Shown: positions 38,030 to 50,590 of the stretch, piece after piece
Position numbering within the stretch: position 1 is the stretch's first letter
How the letters are laid out: the number at the start of each line of letters is the position of its first letter
Origin: Aquilaria yunnanensis
Lineage: Eukaryota; Streptophyta; Magnoliopsida; Malvales; Thymelaeaceae
Assembly (NCBI GenBank): GCA_039654915.1
Contig: CM077593.1
Span: 42,192,501 to 42,256,500 of the forward strand
Direction: 5' to 3'
Length of the DNA stretch: 64,000 bases
Notes under the pieces: model-generated
The model's database searches: none
What the model saw: the letters and a program-made list of their open reading frames with translations, nothing else
What the model was told of the DNA's origin: nothing
Translations under genes and position numbers: made by a program

Positions 38030-41000
38030 CAAACAATACACGGAAGTACCTTCTGTCAGTCCTGACAAGCATCAACATAGAAATGAAGACCTTCAAAATA
38101 ATAATCCCAGTAGAGCATTTTCGAAAAAAAAACTTATATGTACACCAAAAGCAGTGCGTTAGGATTTTCTAAATCGTAACATAATGGTTACACTGTAATA
38201 AAGCAATATGAACAAACAATTTGTGTTTAACCCGCACTTTGAGAAAGGTTTTTTGATTTATGTAATTTCTAATTAACATAAATAACAGCACTCTATAAAT
38301 GAATAATTTGTTACTATCAAAACTATGCTATTATATTCAACTATTATTTATTTAAAACTGAAGTTCGGCAATTTTAATATCAGCTTATTACCATTCAAAT
38401 GATTAGTTATGATTTAAAGGGTTATGATCAAAACATAACGCATGCAGATGCTTTTAATGGATTAAAATCAAAACTATGCTAATAAATTCAACTATTATTT
38501 AATCAAAACAAAATTTGGGAAATTTTAATATCATGTTCTGACCATTCAAATGATTGCTTATGATGAAAACATAACACATGCAGATGCTTTAAATTGATGA
38601 ATAATTTCTTTTTTCAGTACAATTAAATTCACTTAAAAAAATTCACATTATATCAATTCAATTTAAACGTTGACAATTCAGGTAAATTGTATTACGATGA
38701 ATTTACTGTAAATTGTTACACTTATGTATAAATTTAATTTATTCAACCAGATAACTTTTGAATTACATAAATGGTTAGACAAAAAACATTTAATCAATAT
38801 TAAAACAAGGATAAAAATATTCGCGAAACAAAATTCAGCAACTAAGAGATGAAATTGAACATGTTTATATATTACAATTAAGTAATTGTGTGTGACTAGT
38901 GTTTCACTTTACAATATAGTACGTAAAAAACCTGGACACAAAATACAAGACTGAAGGAATAGAAAGAATATAGTACAGGCAATCATTATTACTTAAGTTT
39001 CACAATCCAACATAATATAGTTTGAGTTTAGTGTCCGAATTGGGAAGCAAAATAAATTATGGGCATTAAATTGCAGTGTCACTATAACCAAAAGTGAAAG
39101 AAGGGACACGTCAGAAATTACACTAAAGGCACCCAAGACAGAATTTCATTTAAAGAATGCAACCGAACTTCAATACCAATAAGCGATCATGTGACCACCA
39201 AAGTTTAAAAAAAGATATGATGGATGATGATGTATAGTGAAAGAATAATTAGAAGATAAAAATTTTATAATCAATAAAAAAAATTAACTTTTGAAAATTC
39301 ATGAAAAATTTAGTTACCATAATTCACTTTATATTTGTAACAATTATGAACCAACTAACTTCATTAAACTATAAAGCAAGTTAACTAATTAATTCAGACT
39401 ACAATAATCAACTTTGAAGAATGAAAAGAAATGATGGAAAGGTGAAAAATCATGTTTAATTAATTTTGCACTTTAAAATTGTACATAAAAAAAAACAACA
39501 AACAAGAAAGAATATAAAGTAAAAATTACGTTTCCGGAGCAATATGTAATACTGTCGGCATTACATGCTTAACTGTAAAAGGTTAAAAAATGTAGGACTA
39601 CATATGCATCTAACCACAATAAAGTGAAACAGGCAAAAACGGAGAAAATCGACTAGACAGGCGGTTGGGACTTTTTCCGATTCGACAAAATAGGAATGAA
39701 CTTGCAAACAGCCAAATAGTCCAGAAAATAGCTTTCAAATACGAAGTGTTACATGAACACTACTTCCAAATTGGGGAATAAAAATATTATTATAAAATGA
39801 CAACAAACAACTATTGCAACACATAACCTCCATTATTTACATTAGTGCATTTCAAACTATTTAACCTTCCTGGTTTAACCACAACTTCCTACCAAAAATT
39901 GAGACACTGCACAATCCAGTACAGAAGTACTAAAACTAAATGTATTTCATAACTTATATTAGCTTCCAAATCTACATAATTCACCGGTGAAGGGATAACT
40001 TCACACCAAACGCAAACAAAGCGAAAGTTAACTTAAAATGAATGTAATTTAGCATCAACAAGACTATCAAACTGCATACAGAATTCCCTTAGCTCGTAAA
40101 CATTTACTTGGGGTGGACGTTTATTGGAACTCCGCATAAACAACAGGTCTGATTATCAAAATGAATAGAAAAGACAATAAAAAAAACCCAACCATGTAGA
40201 AATAGGCCAACCTGCTGCAATGATGAATTTGGGGACAGAGTTGCTTATCGATCTCAAATCTCAAATCCTATCTCAAATCCACACTCTTCAGACAACGTAC
40301 AATGCCGACTTCGACTACAGCCTTTGGTGACGGCCGCTGAACGAAGCCTTAAACTCCAGCAAAATAAGTTCCACCCTGCACCAAACGGAACCCATTCAAA
40401 CAACAAAACATGACCCAAATCAAACAATAAAAGCTGGCTGCCACAATCACCCAAAAAATGGTATGACAAAATTATAACCAATCATTGTACGAAACCAGAT
40501 CTAGCACTCAAAATCCAACTACTAATACAACCACTTCTAACTTGTGCGATCAGCTGGGTAAACGGAAAAACCATACATTATATATCCATAGCACTTAGCC
40601 GATAGCACATTTAAAATCACACCACCTAGCATGAACATTATTTTTCTTTCCCAAATACTAGTTTAAGTCTTTATATCACAGAAGCCAACAAAAATCATAT
40701 ATTACTCAAACATGGAAACAGACCCTAATGGATGCAAGTATTTAATTTCTTCCTTTCAATCCAATTTCAATGTAACAAACATAAGTTCAACAGGAAAAAA
40801 ACAATGGCAGTTATTATCAGCAAGCCACACATTAACAGTGGATGTCACTTTACATGTTTCCCCAACAAAGCTGTTTCAAACAGTAGGATGAAGTGCTGCT
40901 TCAGAAAGGTAAGGAAAACAAAGAACTTGAACGAGACCAAGATGTAATACTACTGCCAAACAAAAAGTAATAGTCCAACCCACTACTTCAAACCTTCAAA

Positions 41001-41780
41001 CGGTCTTCCTTCATAGAGACATACCCTTGATTACTTGTGCTCCAAATTCACACCCTCTTCCTATCCAGTAGCTTCGTGGCAACAGAGAATTTGCTGCAGA
41101 ATAATATCCGATAAAAATCATGCATGTCCTATCCATAATATAAAACTATGCACATAAAGTGGACACATACATTAACTTTCATGCAAAATTTTAGCCCAGA
41201 AATTAAAATACATAAATTCCGTAATCAAGCCCTTCAGTTGACAACACACAACCACTATCCAGATACAGTAGTCTCCACTAAAACAATTATATAAAATCAT
41301 AGAAAAATCTTAATTGGATTATGTGAAATCAGGGACAGAGTAGACAACATAGTTATTACTACACAAAATTTCATCCGTAGATGCATAGCCTCGAATTTAT
41401 CATGGTTTTTGTAACAATCGACAGAGACAGGACTACTGCTCCGAAGTTCAGCAAAACTACAATTCAGTCAAAAACCTCTATAAAATCAACCAGAAATCCA
41501 ACTCTAATGCCATAACATAGTGGATAAACTAGAGACATAGTCCTACCTTCACATAATTTCGTACATCCAAAAACACAACATACAAATTATGCCACATTTT
41601 CTAAGTGCACAGATCAATAGCAGAAAATATGTTCTTGTTCACGCTGAGAATCTGCAGCAAAAATTGCTCCAAAACCTATTCTCCTAATTTTAAACATCCG
41701 CCCAATTTATTACAGACCAGGTAATGGCGCTACTTAAAATATTGAATGCTTACTCATGTATATGCTTTCTTCACACCCAA
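38030..41780. other. AT-rich stretch without recognisable genes
   Basis: Long AT-rich DNA. Open frames (for example 40254-40481 minus and 40732-40947 plus) show no domain features. The only clear structure is the tandem duplication at 38316-38597. It may be the 5' non-coding part of the protease-bearing element or ordinary intergenic DNA. Confidence 0.5.
38316..38597. repeat. Tandem duplication of about 150 bp
   Basis: Units 38316-38460 and 38467-38597 share TCAAAACTATGCTA, TTCAACTATTATTTA, the CCATTCAAATGATT block and CATAAC(G/A)CATGCAGATGC in the same order. They have about 85% visible identity and small gaps. Confidence 0.85.
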
Positions 41781-41781
41781 C

Positions 41782-42231
41782 ATGTTCAAGCGCAAGTTGG
41801 AGGAGTTTCTTTGTGTCAACGGAGACGTTGAATCAAAAATGAAAAATGAGCTACATTGCGGGAATAAGCTCAAGAAACAAGTTCAGAATTAGTTTGACAA
41901 TGTTGCAATGATCAACCGTGAAGTTGGGAATCTAGAGCAAGAAGGCCGAGGAAGCAACTTCCTGTCGCGTGGATACTTGGCAGCGAAGATCGCACGGGAG
42001 GCAGCCGACATGGAATATTTTATCCAAAAGGGGAACTTTTCGGATGGTCTGGTGATTGCTGATCCTTCACAAAGTGGAATGATATGGGATACAACGGGTT
42101 TCATGGGTGAAGGCCTGCAGAAAACTCTGAATGATGTTTGGGAACTCTTGATGGACGACCTTGTCTCCACAATTGGAGTCTATGGAATAGGAGGTGTCGG
42201 GAAAACAACCATCTATTGGAGAATATTTTGA
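41782..42231 (+). pseudogene. CC-NB-ARC resistance-gene (NLR) N-terminal fragment
   Basis: NLR proteins are intracellular immune receptors. From ATG 41782 the frame gives a charged, helix-prone N-terminal region like the coiled-coil domain of RPS2/RPS5-type receptors (NREVGNLEQEG). It is interrupted by TAG at 41890-41892, then continues open from 41908 to the nucleotide-binding P-loop GIGGVGKTT (about 42191-42217) and ends at TGA 42231, a few residues later. About 100 bases beyond may still be NB-ARC-like in another frame (text like VTFTSRQLL near 42280), after which the match is lost. Kinase-2, GLPL, MHD and LRR regions are absent, so this covers under a fifth of a normal gene. It may have been copied by the neighbouring MULE, or it may be an old local remnant. 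Confidence 0.85.
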
Positions 42232-42339
42232 CTAATTGTAGTTAGCTTTTGGGGAAATGTGGTTGCATTGGGGTCAGTCACATTCACCTCACGCCAACTA
42301 CTTAAAAAACCTTGGTTATATGATTCTAACTTCCCTTGC

Positions 42340-44560
42340 TTCTCTATTGTCCTGCCATTGCTAACTGGGATTGAACACTTCTTATTAGCAGACTACCAGA
42401 GTATTGATTTTGCCTGTGGTTATTAGTTTTTTTTTTGTTTCCATCTCTATTGTACAAAAAAAAAAAATATCTTCCCCTTTTCCCCACCCACACATAAATG
42501 TGACAAGGTTCTGAAAAAAACAAGTATTCCTCATTTCCTAAATATAAATATATCTTCTATCCTATAAAACTCACAGAGATCCTTCTACACCAAAAAAATT
42601 TTAAAAAATTTAAATATATTAAACAAAATTCCTCCCCTTCAAAAACTAAATCATCATCGTCATTATTTTAAGTCTTCCTATTCAAATTATAAATCAACAT
42701 TTTCCTTTGCCTAACGCTATCAAGAGGGCTCTTAAGTCTAAAACACCTATCGCTAACACGAGTCTGTCTGAGTCGAATCATCCTGAGCACCTTAAACAAG
42801 AATCATGGATTCAAATAAGAGGTCATATGTCCAAAAGACTCATTTGGAAATGTTGACACCTCAAAAGAGATATTAGTCTTTATGCGTGCCCGTGCACGAA
42901 CAAAACCCCTCAAACCTATCGAAGCATATGATTAAGGTAGCGGTACAAAATCATGTATGAGTACCATCATAAAATGGAAATATCTCCTGATCTGGGACAC
43001 GGGCGTACCCTGCATTTCGCATACAAAATTGTAACTTTTACAGACATGCCTTCCTACATTACTCCAAAAATATGTGGGCTTCCATGCGCAACTCATAGTC
43101 TTTGGCTTTGTTCAAATAGGGATATGATTACTACACACAGTTACAATACACATATAATCAATATCCTTAAGCCATATTTGTGCATGGACAATTGCTATCA
43201 GGAATCACATTAGATACATATAACCATCAACCTCATTCAAAATGGCAACACCAAATTGCTATTCAGAATCTATGTTTTAGTACCCTTAAGCCACATTCAT
43301 AGAGGGACAATTGGACTATGAACCAGAACCACATTAATATGTGACTACCAGCCTTATTCTAAATGGCATCACCCATTTACAACATAGCCAGTAACCTTTA
43401 CGCAGCACTCAAAATAGGTACAATTCTAACTAGAATCAAATTAATATATGACTAGTAGCCTCACATAGAATGATAGCACTAAGTTGCTCCTAGTAGCCAT
43501 CAGATAAAAATTCACGTCTACCTGGTGAAGTTGTGGATGGAAATTGCTCCGGGGTAGCATGAAATCACTACTATGAGTAGTGTTATGCCCTAAGAGCAGC
43601 CCACAACTCTGCCTTTACTCTTTAGCTCATCCAAATAGGGCCCTGAACTGAAGAGTGCAAAAAAGGTTATCCTACTTTGGAAGTGTTAAAATATCACTAG
43701 CAGCTTGTGTAAAGGAGCAACTTCGGCAAGATTAGTACTCTTCCCCCTTCCAACTTTCACGTTTGAAATATCACCATATATGACTCAATGAATTAAAATA
43801 GTAACAACTGAGCACTGTAGAAAGCTTGTTTTTCAAGTACCACAACTGTTATTTTAAATCAAGACAAGAAATCAAAGAAAAATTCATGTCAATCTTAGAA
43901 AAAAATTGACTTTCACGTTAACTGAAGTGGCCAAACAACAATCCCTAACTACTTAACAACGACTACAGAATCAAAATGTGGTCCATGGACAGTTTAAAGA
44001 GAATTTCAAACATACATAAATTAAACGGTGGAGTTGAAGAGCAATCCACTACCTGAATGAGCTAGGTGTAGCGAAGCGAGAAGGTGAAATCAGAGCCACC
44101 AGGGGAGACGCTTTGGTTGGGTCGATGCGGGAAGCCCTGCACAACTTCCTTCAACCCAACACTCGCTCGCCTTCTTTCCGAAACAACCAAAATCACGATC
44201 TCTTATCTCTCTCAACCGCCGAACAGATGTAAATGTGGATACACAGCTCCGCCCTGAACTGAAGATTCGGTGATGGAGAATCATGCAAATGAGTGATGTG
44301 AACGAGATTGATTCGAGGAAACGAAGAAAGGATGATATTTGAGGAAGATCAGAAGAAGACAGACCTATCTGACTAAGAGAATGAGAACGCGATACCTGAA
44401 GAAGAGAGCCCACCTGTAACCAGTTGAAATGGGTTGCCACCAAACTCCCTCGTATTTCACCACACTCTGATGGCACAATAAGGACAAAATAAACTCTTAG
44501 GACCAGAACGAAATAAGCTGAAAAATGTAGTTCGTAGACGTCGTTAGACCAAAACTCCAT
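42340..44560. other. Gene-free stretch
   Basis: Mostly AT-rich without element ends or usable ORFs. The final 500 bases (44050-44560) are less AT-rich and purine/pyrimidine-mixed. The 156-codon minus frame there has no recognisable domain. They could be a leader or terminal region of a transposon, given the shared motif next to it at 44595-44630. Confidence 0.45.
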
Positions 44561-45115
44561 CTAACACCATGGACGGTGGAGATCCAGCTTGTGTGGTACC
44601 ACCCCCCGTATTTTAGAATCTCCCCGAAATTGATAGGCAACTCGTTTTCGTACTGCTGAATCCAGCCAATTTTTTTATAAGTCACCCTTTGTTTGTGAAT
44701 AATTTACTAAAAGGCCACTCCACTCACCGAACTTGTACTAAGCGATCACTTGTACTTCACTCCCCTACTCTCTCTCTCTTGTCTAATCTGTTAGGAACAT
44801 TTTTATGTTTTATATGTACTTTATGAGTTTCTCATAAACAAAAAATGTATTTTAATTAATTTTATAAATTAATTAAAATTTAAAAATTTATAACTCTTTT
44901 AATAAATCACTACTAAAAAAACTAGTTTTTCCAACGGCCAAATTAGCAACGTCTGACCGTTAGTAATTACCAACGCATTAGGCCGTTGGTAAAAAAAAAT
45001 TAAATTTACCAACGGCCAAACACGTTGGTAATTTACCAACGGTTCAACACGTTGGTAAATCAGGTATTTTTCAACGGTCAGATTACCAACATGCACGCGC
45101 GTTGGTAACTGTTAA

Positions 45116-45116
<1 letters not shown>

Positions 45117-45192
<76 letters not shown>
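45117..45192. repeat. Palindromic (ATA)n/(TTA)n microsatellite
   Basis: About twelve ATA triplets run directly into about thirteen TTA triplets, making a near-perfect hairpin-forming palindrome of 76 bases. A second AAT run of about eleven triplets lies at 45322-45357. Confidence 0.95.
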
Positions 45193-45320
45193 TATTAAAA
45201 ATATAATAATATATATGTAAAATATATTATATATATTATAATGTTTAATGATAATAATCATATATAAAATATCAATTTAAGAAAGTAAAGAAATATTTTT
45301 TAAACATTTTTTACAGATAT

Positions 45321-45358
<38 letters not shown>

Positions 45359-45833
45359 TATATATATACAATATATAATGTGTATGAGCAGATATATAAA
45401 TGTATTTTTATAGTGAAATTAAAATTTATGGTTTTAATGTATATAATAAACCAATTATCATTGTTTGACATTGCATTATCATATAATAAGTGACTAAGTG
45501 ATTGAAACAGATTAATTAATTAATTATCATGTTTGGAAATCAATTGGTTCATTTTTTTTAATTGAATAATTAATGATAATAATTTTTCTTATTTTATAAT
45601 TCCTTAGTTGTAATAAGTCTTTACATATTTATATAATTCCTCAAAAAAAGTATTTGTATAAAATACTATCACTTTATAAATAATAAAAATACACATGAAA
45701 CTAAATAAATTATTATTATTAATATCATTATTATTTATATTAAAAGCCCATATGTTATATATATAAGTAAAAGCCCAAATAGCCCATAAAAGCCCAAAAA
45801 TACTCATAACACTAACCTAAACATAACTTAACC

Positions 45834-45844
45834 TCTATAAATAA
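45834..45844 (+). promoter_or_regulatory. Candidate TATA box inside the CACTA element
   Basis: CTATAAATAA lies about 30 bases before the abrupt start of a CT/GC-rich leader-like region at about 45855. This arrangement is typical of a plant RNA polymerase II promoter with a pyrimidine-rich 5' leader. The start site is inferred. Confidence 0.5.
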
Positions 45845-45849
45845 TAACT

Positions 45850-46400
45850 TTTCGTTCTCCCTCAGCCGCCTTTTGCTATTCTGCTCTGCTCTCGCGTTTC
45901 CGCCTTCTCCTCTTTCTCCTCCGTCACGTAGCCTCCCGATTCCGCTTCGGCCCTGCCTCCTTCACCTCTTTCTCGCGTAGCCCTGCTGCCGATAGTCCTC
46001 GCCTCCGCCCGTTGCCTACCCTCCTTGCCTCTGCTTGCCTCTACGCGTCTGCCAGCCGCCTTGCCTCCCGTGTCTGCCTTGCCTACTCGCCTCCTCGTCT
46101 TTGATAGCCGTCTCTCTCTTCTGTCCGTTCGTCCCCAGCAGGCGATCTCCCTCCTCCTCCCACTTCCGCCTCGCCTCCCGCCACCGATCGTCCTCGTGTA
46201 GCCCCACCGCCAATCGTCCTCGCCTTGGCCCGTTGCCTCGCCTCCTCGCCTCTGCCTGCTGCCTCGCCTCCCGTGTCTGTCGATCGTCCTCGCCTCCTCG
46301 TCTCTGACAGCCACCTGGCCTCGCTTTCGATCGCCTCGCTGCCGCAAATCCGCAACTCTTTACTGATTTCCACTTTTATTTTCTGTTTATTTAGTTGTTT
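45850..46400 (+). other. CT/GC-rich leader-like island in the CACTA element
   Basis: A 550-base GC- and pyrimidine-rich block in otherwise AT-rich DNA. It is built from loose repeats of CTCGCCTC, GCCTCCCG and GATCGTCCTCGC; the TCCTCG..TTGCC sequence near 46000 recurs at about 46220 and 46280. Frames on either strand are Arg/Gly/Glu-rich (minus) or Ser/Pro/Leu-rich (plus) low-complexity text, so I do not call a protein. It is probably the leader and first exon of the ancestral element or a captured promoter. Confidence 0.55.
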
Positions 46401-47170
46401 TTCTTTGTAGATCTGGTTGGCTCGTAAGTAGATCTGCTTGTTTGATTGTTGATTTGTGAATTTTGTGTTCAATTGTGTGAATTTTAAATTTTGATCTTAA
46501 TTTCGGTTAAATTTTATAAATTTTAGAGATTTTTTTAAATTTTGTGAATTCTGAGTTAATTTTTGTACTCAATTTTCGGATTTATTTTGACTTTTAATAT
46601 TTTTAATTTCTGAATTTTTTCTTAATTTTGGTACATTTTTTTAACTTTCCTGAAATTTTAGTTAATTTTTGTGAAATTATCTAGTTATAATTTGCACTAA
46701 AATTTTCAAATTTCTCGGTACTAATAAATTCTCAGTGATATAATTATGATTTAATTTTGATTGAATATGTAGTTTCAATTTAGATTAATTGTTTTATTTT
46801 TTTTTTTAAAATGCAGTTACCAATGACTCCTCTTTGGAAAGTTATTTATTTTTTTTAAAACTTAGAAACTAATTTCCATATACCAACGGGGATGCTCGTT
46901 GGTAATATTTTCGCCCGTTGGAAACTGAATCAGGTACATGACCGTTGGTAATTACCAACGAGCATGTTACTAACGCATACGTGTTGGAAATTATCAATAG
47001 CTTAATTTTTACACGTTGGTAATTGGATTTCCAACGATTGATTTACCAACGTGCATTTACCAATGGCTGCGTGTTGGTAATTTTACCAACACGCAGCCGT
47101 TGGTAAATGAGCGTACCAACACGCAGTCGTTGGTAAATGCGCGTTAGTAAATCATGAAATTTTAGCAGTA

Positions 47171-48260
47171 ATTGTGCCCTTTACAAGAGATACATTTTTT
47201 ATTAATAATTGTATCTATCCCAAATTAAAGGCACACATTTATGAATAGTTGTGTCCATTAGAGAAAAGTTATTTTTTTTTTCATTTTCTATATAAATGAG
47301 TTATTTCAAAAATATAAATAGATTTTTTATAGATCTTTATTGTATCCTGGAAGCATATTCCTAGTATTTTATAATAAAGAATAATTTTCTCCAAAAAAAT
47401 GAAATCATTTCACATCCCAAAACCTTTCTTCATCTCAATTCTCCCTTATTTTTCTAATAATCTAAAGATAATTATTTTGATGAAGATGGAAGTGAACATT
47501 GATCTCAAATAGTAAGCTTTCTTGATTTGATATTGGAATTTGTGTGTAGGAAACTTGGAAGTCTATGTGGTTGTAGAAACTCTACCAATGAGGTATTCAT
47601 TCTATGATTTTGATACTAGTGTATTAATCCAATTGGTACATATTTGACTTACATGACTTATCAATGTTTTATTATTTACTTAGCATAAAATTGAAAGAGA
47701 TTTATTTTGGATGAGTTCATATATGATGAACTTTGATAACACAAAGTTGCATGTCAATCCTTAATAGTAATTGCTCTATGAGCTCTATTGGTTGTGTGAG
47801 TTTTATATAATTTAACCCCAAGAAAATTAAACAAGGTTGGTTGGGCCGACTTTACTTTAATTTGATTGGGTTGAGCAAAAAAATAATTAGGGCTATGAAA
47901 TTGCCAGGTAATATTGAAAAAATTGTTGCTAAAAAAAAAAGCAAGCCACTACTATTAGTAGTTTTACGTACGACCCTATAAATTGTACAGGACTAGATAA
48001 AGTATATGTTGCTTCTAATATACAAGAAAACACAACAACAGATTTAGGTTAGAGCAACCAGCTGTAGTGACTAAATAAACGGTGACTGAGAAAATGATCG
48101 CCAAAACAGAGAGTGTAGTGATTGCATGCTTCAGTTGACATCATGATTGTTTTACAAACTGATATCTTTGGTAGCCATTTCGGTTGCCATTTGATCACTA
48201 GCTCTTGGCGACCATTGTTTTGGCAACCGTTGGCCGACCATCTATTTTGGTCGCTTAAAA
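47171..48260. other. Gene-free stretch between CACTA elements
   Basis: AT-rich, with no coding region. Near 48060-48250 there are words like GTAGTGACTAAATAA and TGGTCGCTTAAAAC that resemble subterminal parts of CACTA elements, possibly remains of a third element abutting the next one. Confidence 0.45.
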
Positions 48261-50590
48261 CACTACAACAGAAAAACAACAAAGCAACTAATGGATTAGT
48301 CACAAAAAGTGACTCAATAACAACTGTAATATTTAGTCACAAAAATCCTAGTCACTAATACAAAGTGACTGAATTATGACTAAAATAAATTGATTGAATG
48401 TGTCAGCCACTTTTTGGTGGGAAAATTGGGAAAAAGTGACTAAAATGTCGGTCGCAAATTAGTGACCGAAGAATTTAGTCACTATTTCTCAGAGGATATT
48501 TTGATAAGAATTCCTCAATTAACATAAATTATGTTAGTGTTGTGCCCAAAAGCCAATCATGAGATGATTGTATTTTTTGCACATTGAGTCATGATATTTT
48601 ATTAAGGCATTAATCCAACAATTATGTTTGTTATTTTGTTTCTGCGTAACTTAACAAACATAATTGTAACCCTAGAATAATGATATTCTTAAACATCCCT
48701 GGTCTAGTATTATTGTGGAGCGGGTTGCAATAATACATAACGACTAGCATATGTGGAGACTAATATGTGATATGTAGTGTACCTATGGGTACAAGTTGGA
48801 GAACTTGTGTACTGGACCAACCCACCATGAGAACACTACATGGATCGTTATATGAGTGTCATAAGTGATTCTCATAGTGATCATGGTATATGTAGTCCTT
48901 CGACCTAAGATCATCAAGGTTCCTTACATGTGAGTCACATACTTTGATACTTTCCTTTGTTGCTCGTAACTGAGTAAACTTGAAGGAGGTCATTGGGTAT
49001 GTCACATATCATGCGGAGGGATTTGTATGATCAAGATGGGATTTGTCCCTCCTATGTAACGGGAGTGATATCTTCGGGCCCCTTGATAGAGTAAGACTTA
49101 GAAAAATGCATGGCCATGCTCAGATGAGTTGATATACGATATCAATGTCATCAGTTTAAGTTGGTCTACTCGGTAATCAAGAAACCAAAGATTGGGCTAT
49201 ACGAGAGTGACACATTCCATGTCTCGTGCTTAGTCTTGATATCTTGGACAAAGGGACAATGGCATATATCGGTGATGATCATAAAGGTTTAGTCGAATCA
49301 TCAACAATCTTGTCACTTGGGTAGCAATGATGTGTTGCTAGACACCGCTCATTGCTTATGATCATAAATGTGATTTATGATCATTGCCAACGTGGTAAGA
49401 GCCTATTGGGTCGCACACATAGAGCTATTTGGATCATTAGAGTGCATGAGCTAATAATTTGGGTTTTGGTTTCACAATAATTTCGTATTAATAATGGGCC
49501 CAATAGTTGAGCCATTATTAAGCCCGAAATTAAAGCCTAATTGAATTAGGGCTTTGAAACCTATTAGGCCTGGAAGTTGAGTCTCACCATAAATACAACT
49601 TCTAGTGAGAAATTCGCAGGTCTCCTCGCCCTAGCCTCCCAAAAGGACAGCCGCACTCTTCTCTTGCAATTCCTTGGAGGACACAAGCTAGCACTGCGAG
49701 CGCAAGAGAAACACATCTACCGGGATGTGGTGGAAGCGTGGTGATCCCGAGAGGCTCGTGTGGATACCATAGAGAGCCTGAACATGTCAACTGTTCAGGT
49801 TTTGTGATTCGACTTTACAGTTGAGTGAGAGATCTCAACCGAAAATTAGATATGAAAATTTTCGAACACCCGGTTTACCCCGTTTCACTTGGATCCTGGA
49901 GGGTTTCGGTTAAATTCCACTGCGCTGTTTGGCTCCCGAAACCCATCAAATTACACATAAACTACAGAAAAATTCCTAAAATTCTTAAAATTACATAAAA
50001 TTACTAAATTTATTAAAAATGACTAAAATTACAAAAAATAACCAAAATTATAGCCAATCACTAAAATTACTAATATGACATAAAATTAATAAAATCATAG
50101 CCAATTACTAACATGCCCCTAAAATTACATAAATTAAATAAAATTCAAAAAATAACTAAAAATCCTTAAAATCCTAAAACTGCAAAAAAATTGAATTAAT
50201 AAGAATATAAAAATACAACCATAACAACAATCTTCAAAAACAATTCAACAGAGAAAATTTTAACCAAATTGTGCTTGGAGGGAACATTCAAGAGAAAAAA
50301 GTAGAAAAGGAAGCATATAAAGAGAGTACTTACAGAAATTGAGGAGGAAAAGTTAATCGGAACTCGATGTTGAGAGTAGAGGAGAAGTTTATTGGAAATG
50401 GAAAGAAGAAGAAAAAAAAATAAGATTTGGAATGAATGAGGCGGCTACTTGGGGTGGAGTTGAAGCAAAAAAGAAAAAAAAATGATGACTAGAATGGGGA
50501 AGGAGAAGAAGTAGATGAGTTTTTGTTCTATAATTGTGACTAAAAAACAATTGATTTTTAAATTTGTAACCTAAAAGTGACTATTTAGCA
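48261..50590 (+). mobile_element. CACTA-like non-autonomous element split by a solo LTR
   Basis: The left end CACTACAACAGAAA is a typical CACTA terminus. It is followed by subterminal repeats TTAGTCAC / GTGACT and variants (48290-48490). After the LTR at 48539-49948, AT-rich internal DNA continues, and the same subterminal words return at about 50525-50590 (TTGTGACTAAA, AAAGTGACTATTTAG). The expected right terminus (inverse of the left) is not found, so the right boundary is approximate. No transposase sequence is visible. Confidence 0.65.
48539..49948 (+). mobile_element. Solo LTR (1.41 kb), near-identical to 35302-36712
   Basis: Begins TGTTGTGCCC and ends AAACCCATCA, the final CAACA being changed to CATCA. 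It is co-linear with the copy at 35302 along its full length, with only scattered substitutions. A TATA-like CATAAATACAAC lies near 49589. There is no primer-binding site or gag after it. Flanking 5-mers (GTTAG, AATTA) do not match. It lies inside a CACTA-like element. The two LTRs are in the same orientation, 13.2 kb apart. The DNA between them belongs to other elements, so they are not read as the two ends of one retrotransposon. Confidence 0.85.

Larger units (their letters stand above)
44908..47169 (+). mobile_element. Non-autonomous CACTA element
   Basis: The left end is CACTACTAAAAAAACTAG and the right end is TTTTAGCAGT, an imperfect inverse. AAT precedes the left end and AAT follows the right, the 3-base duplication expected of CACTA elements. 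Both ends carry the many direct and inverted subterminal repeats typical of the superfamily, here TTACCAACG / CGTTGGTAA. They lie at 44930-45110 on the left and 46860-47150 on the right. No transposase remains. The inside holds AAT/ATT microsatellites, AT-rich DNA, and a promoter-like TATA and CT-rich leader at 45830-46400. Confidence 0.85.

Noticed and set aside
44090..44560. 156-codon minus frame
   Set aside because: No domain, signal or repeat pattern. Composition fits a non-coding leader or element terminus as well.
28961..44760. Possible terminal inverted repeats of the MULE (two AGTACAA motifs near 29055 and, inverted, near 44740)
   Set aside because: The match is limited to two short words in AT-rich DNA with different spacing. 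No long inverted repeat or 9-base duplication could be seen.
45862..46347. 161-codon Arg/Gly/Glu-rich minus frame in the CACTA element
   Set aside because: Low-complexity reading of a CT/GC-rich leader on the opposite strand. Similar-length frames exist in several phases, as expected for stop-poor GC-rich repeats.
35302..49948. One 14.6 kb LTR retrotransposon bounded by the two similar LTRs
   Set aside because: No primer-binding site, gag, pol or polypurine tract lies between them. The DNA inside belongs to a MULE and CACTA elements, and each LTR interrupts a different element.
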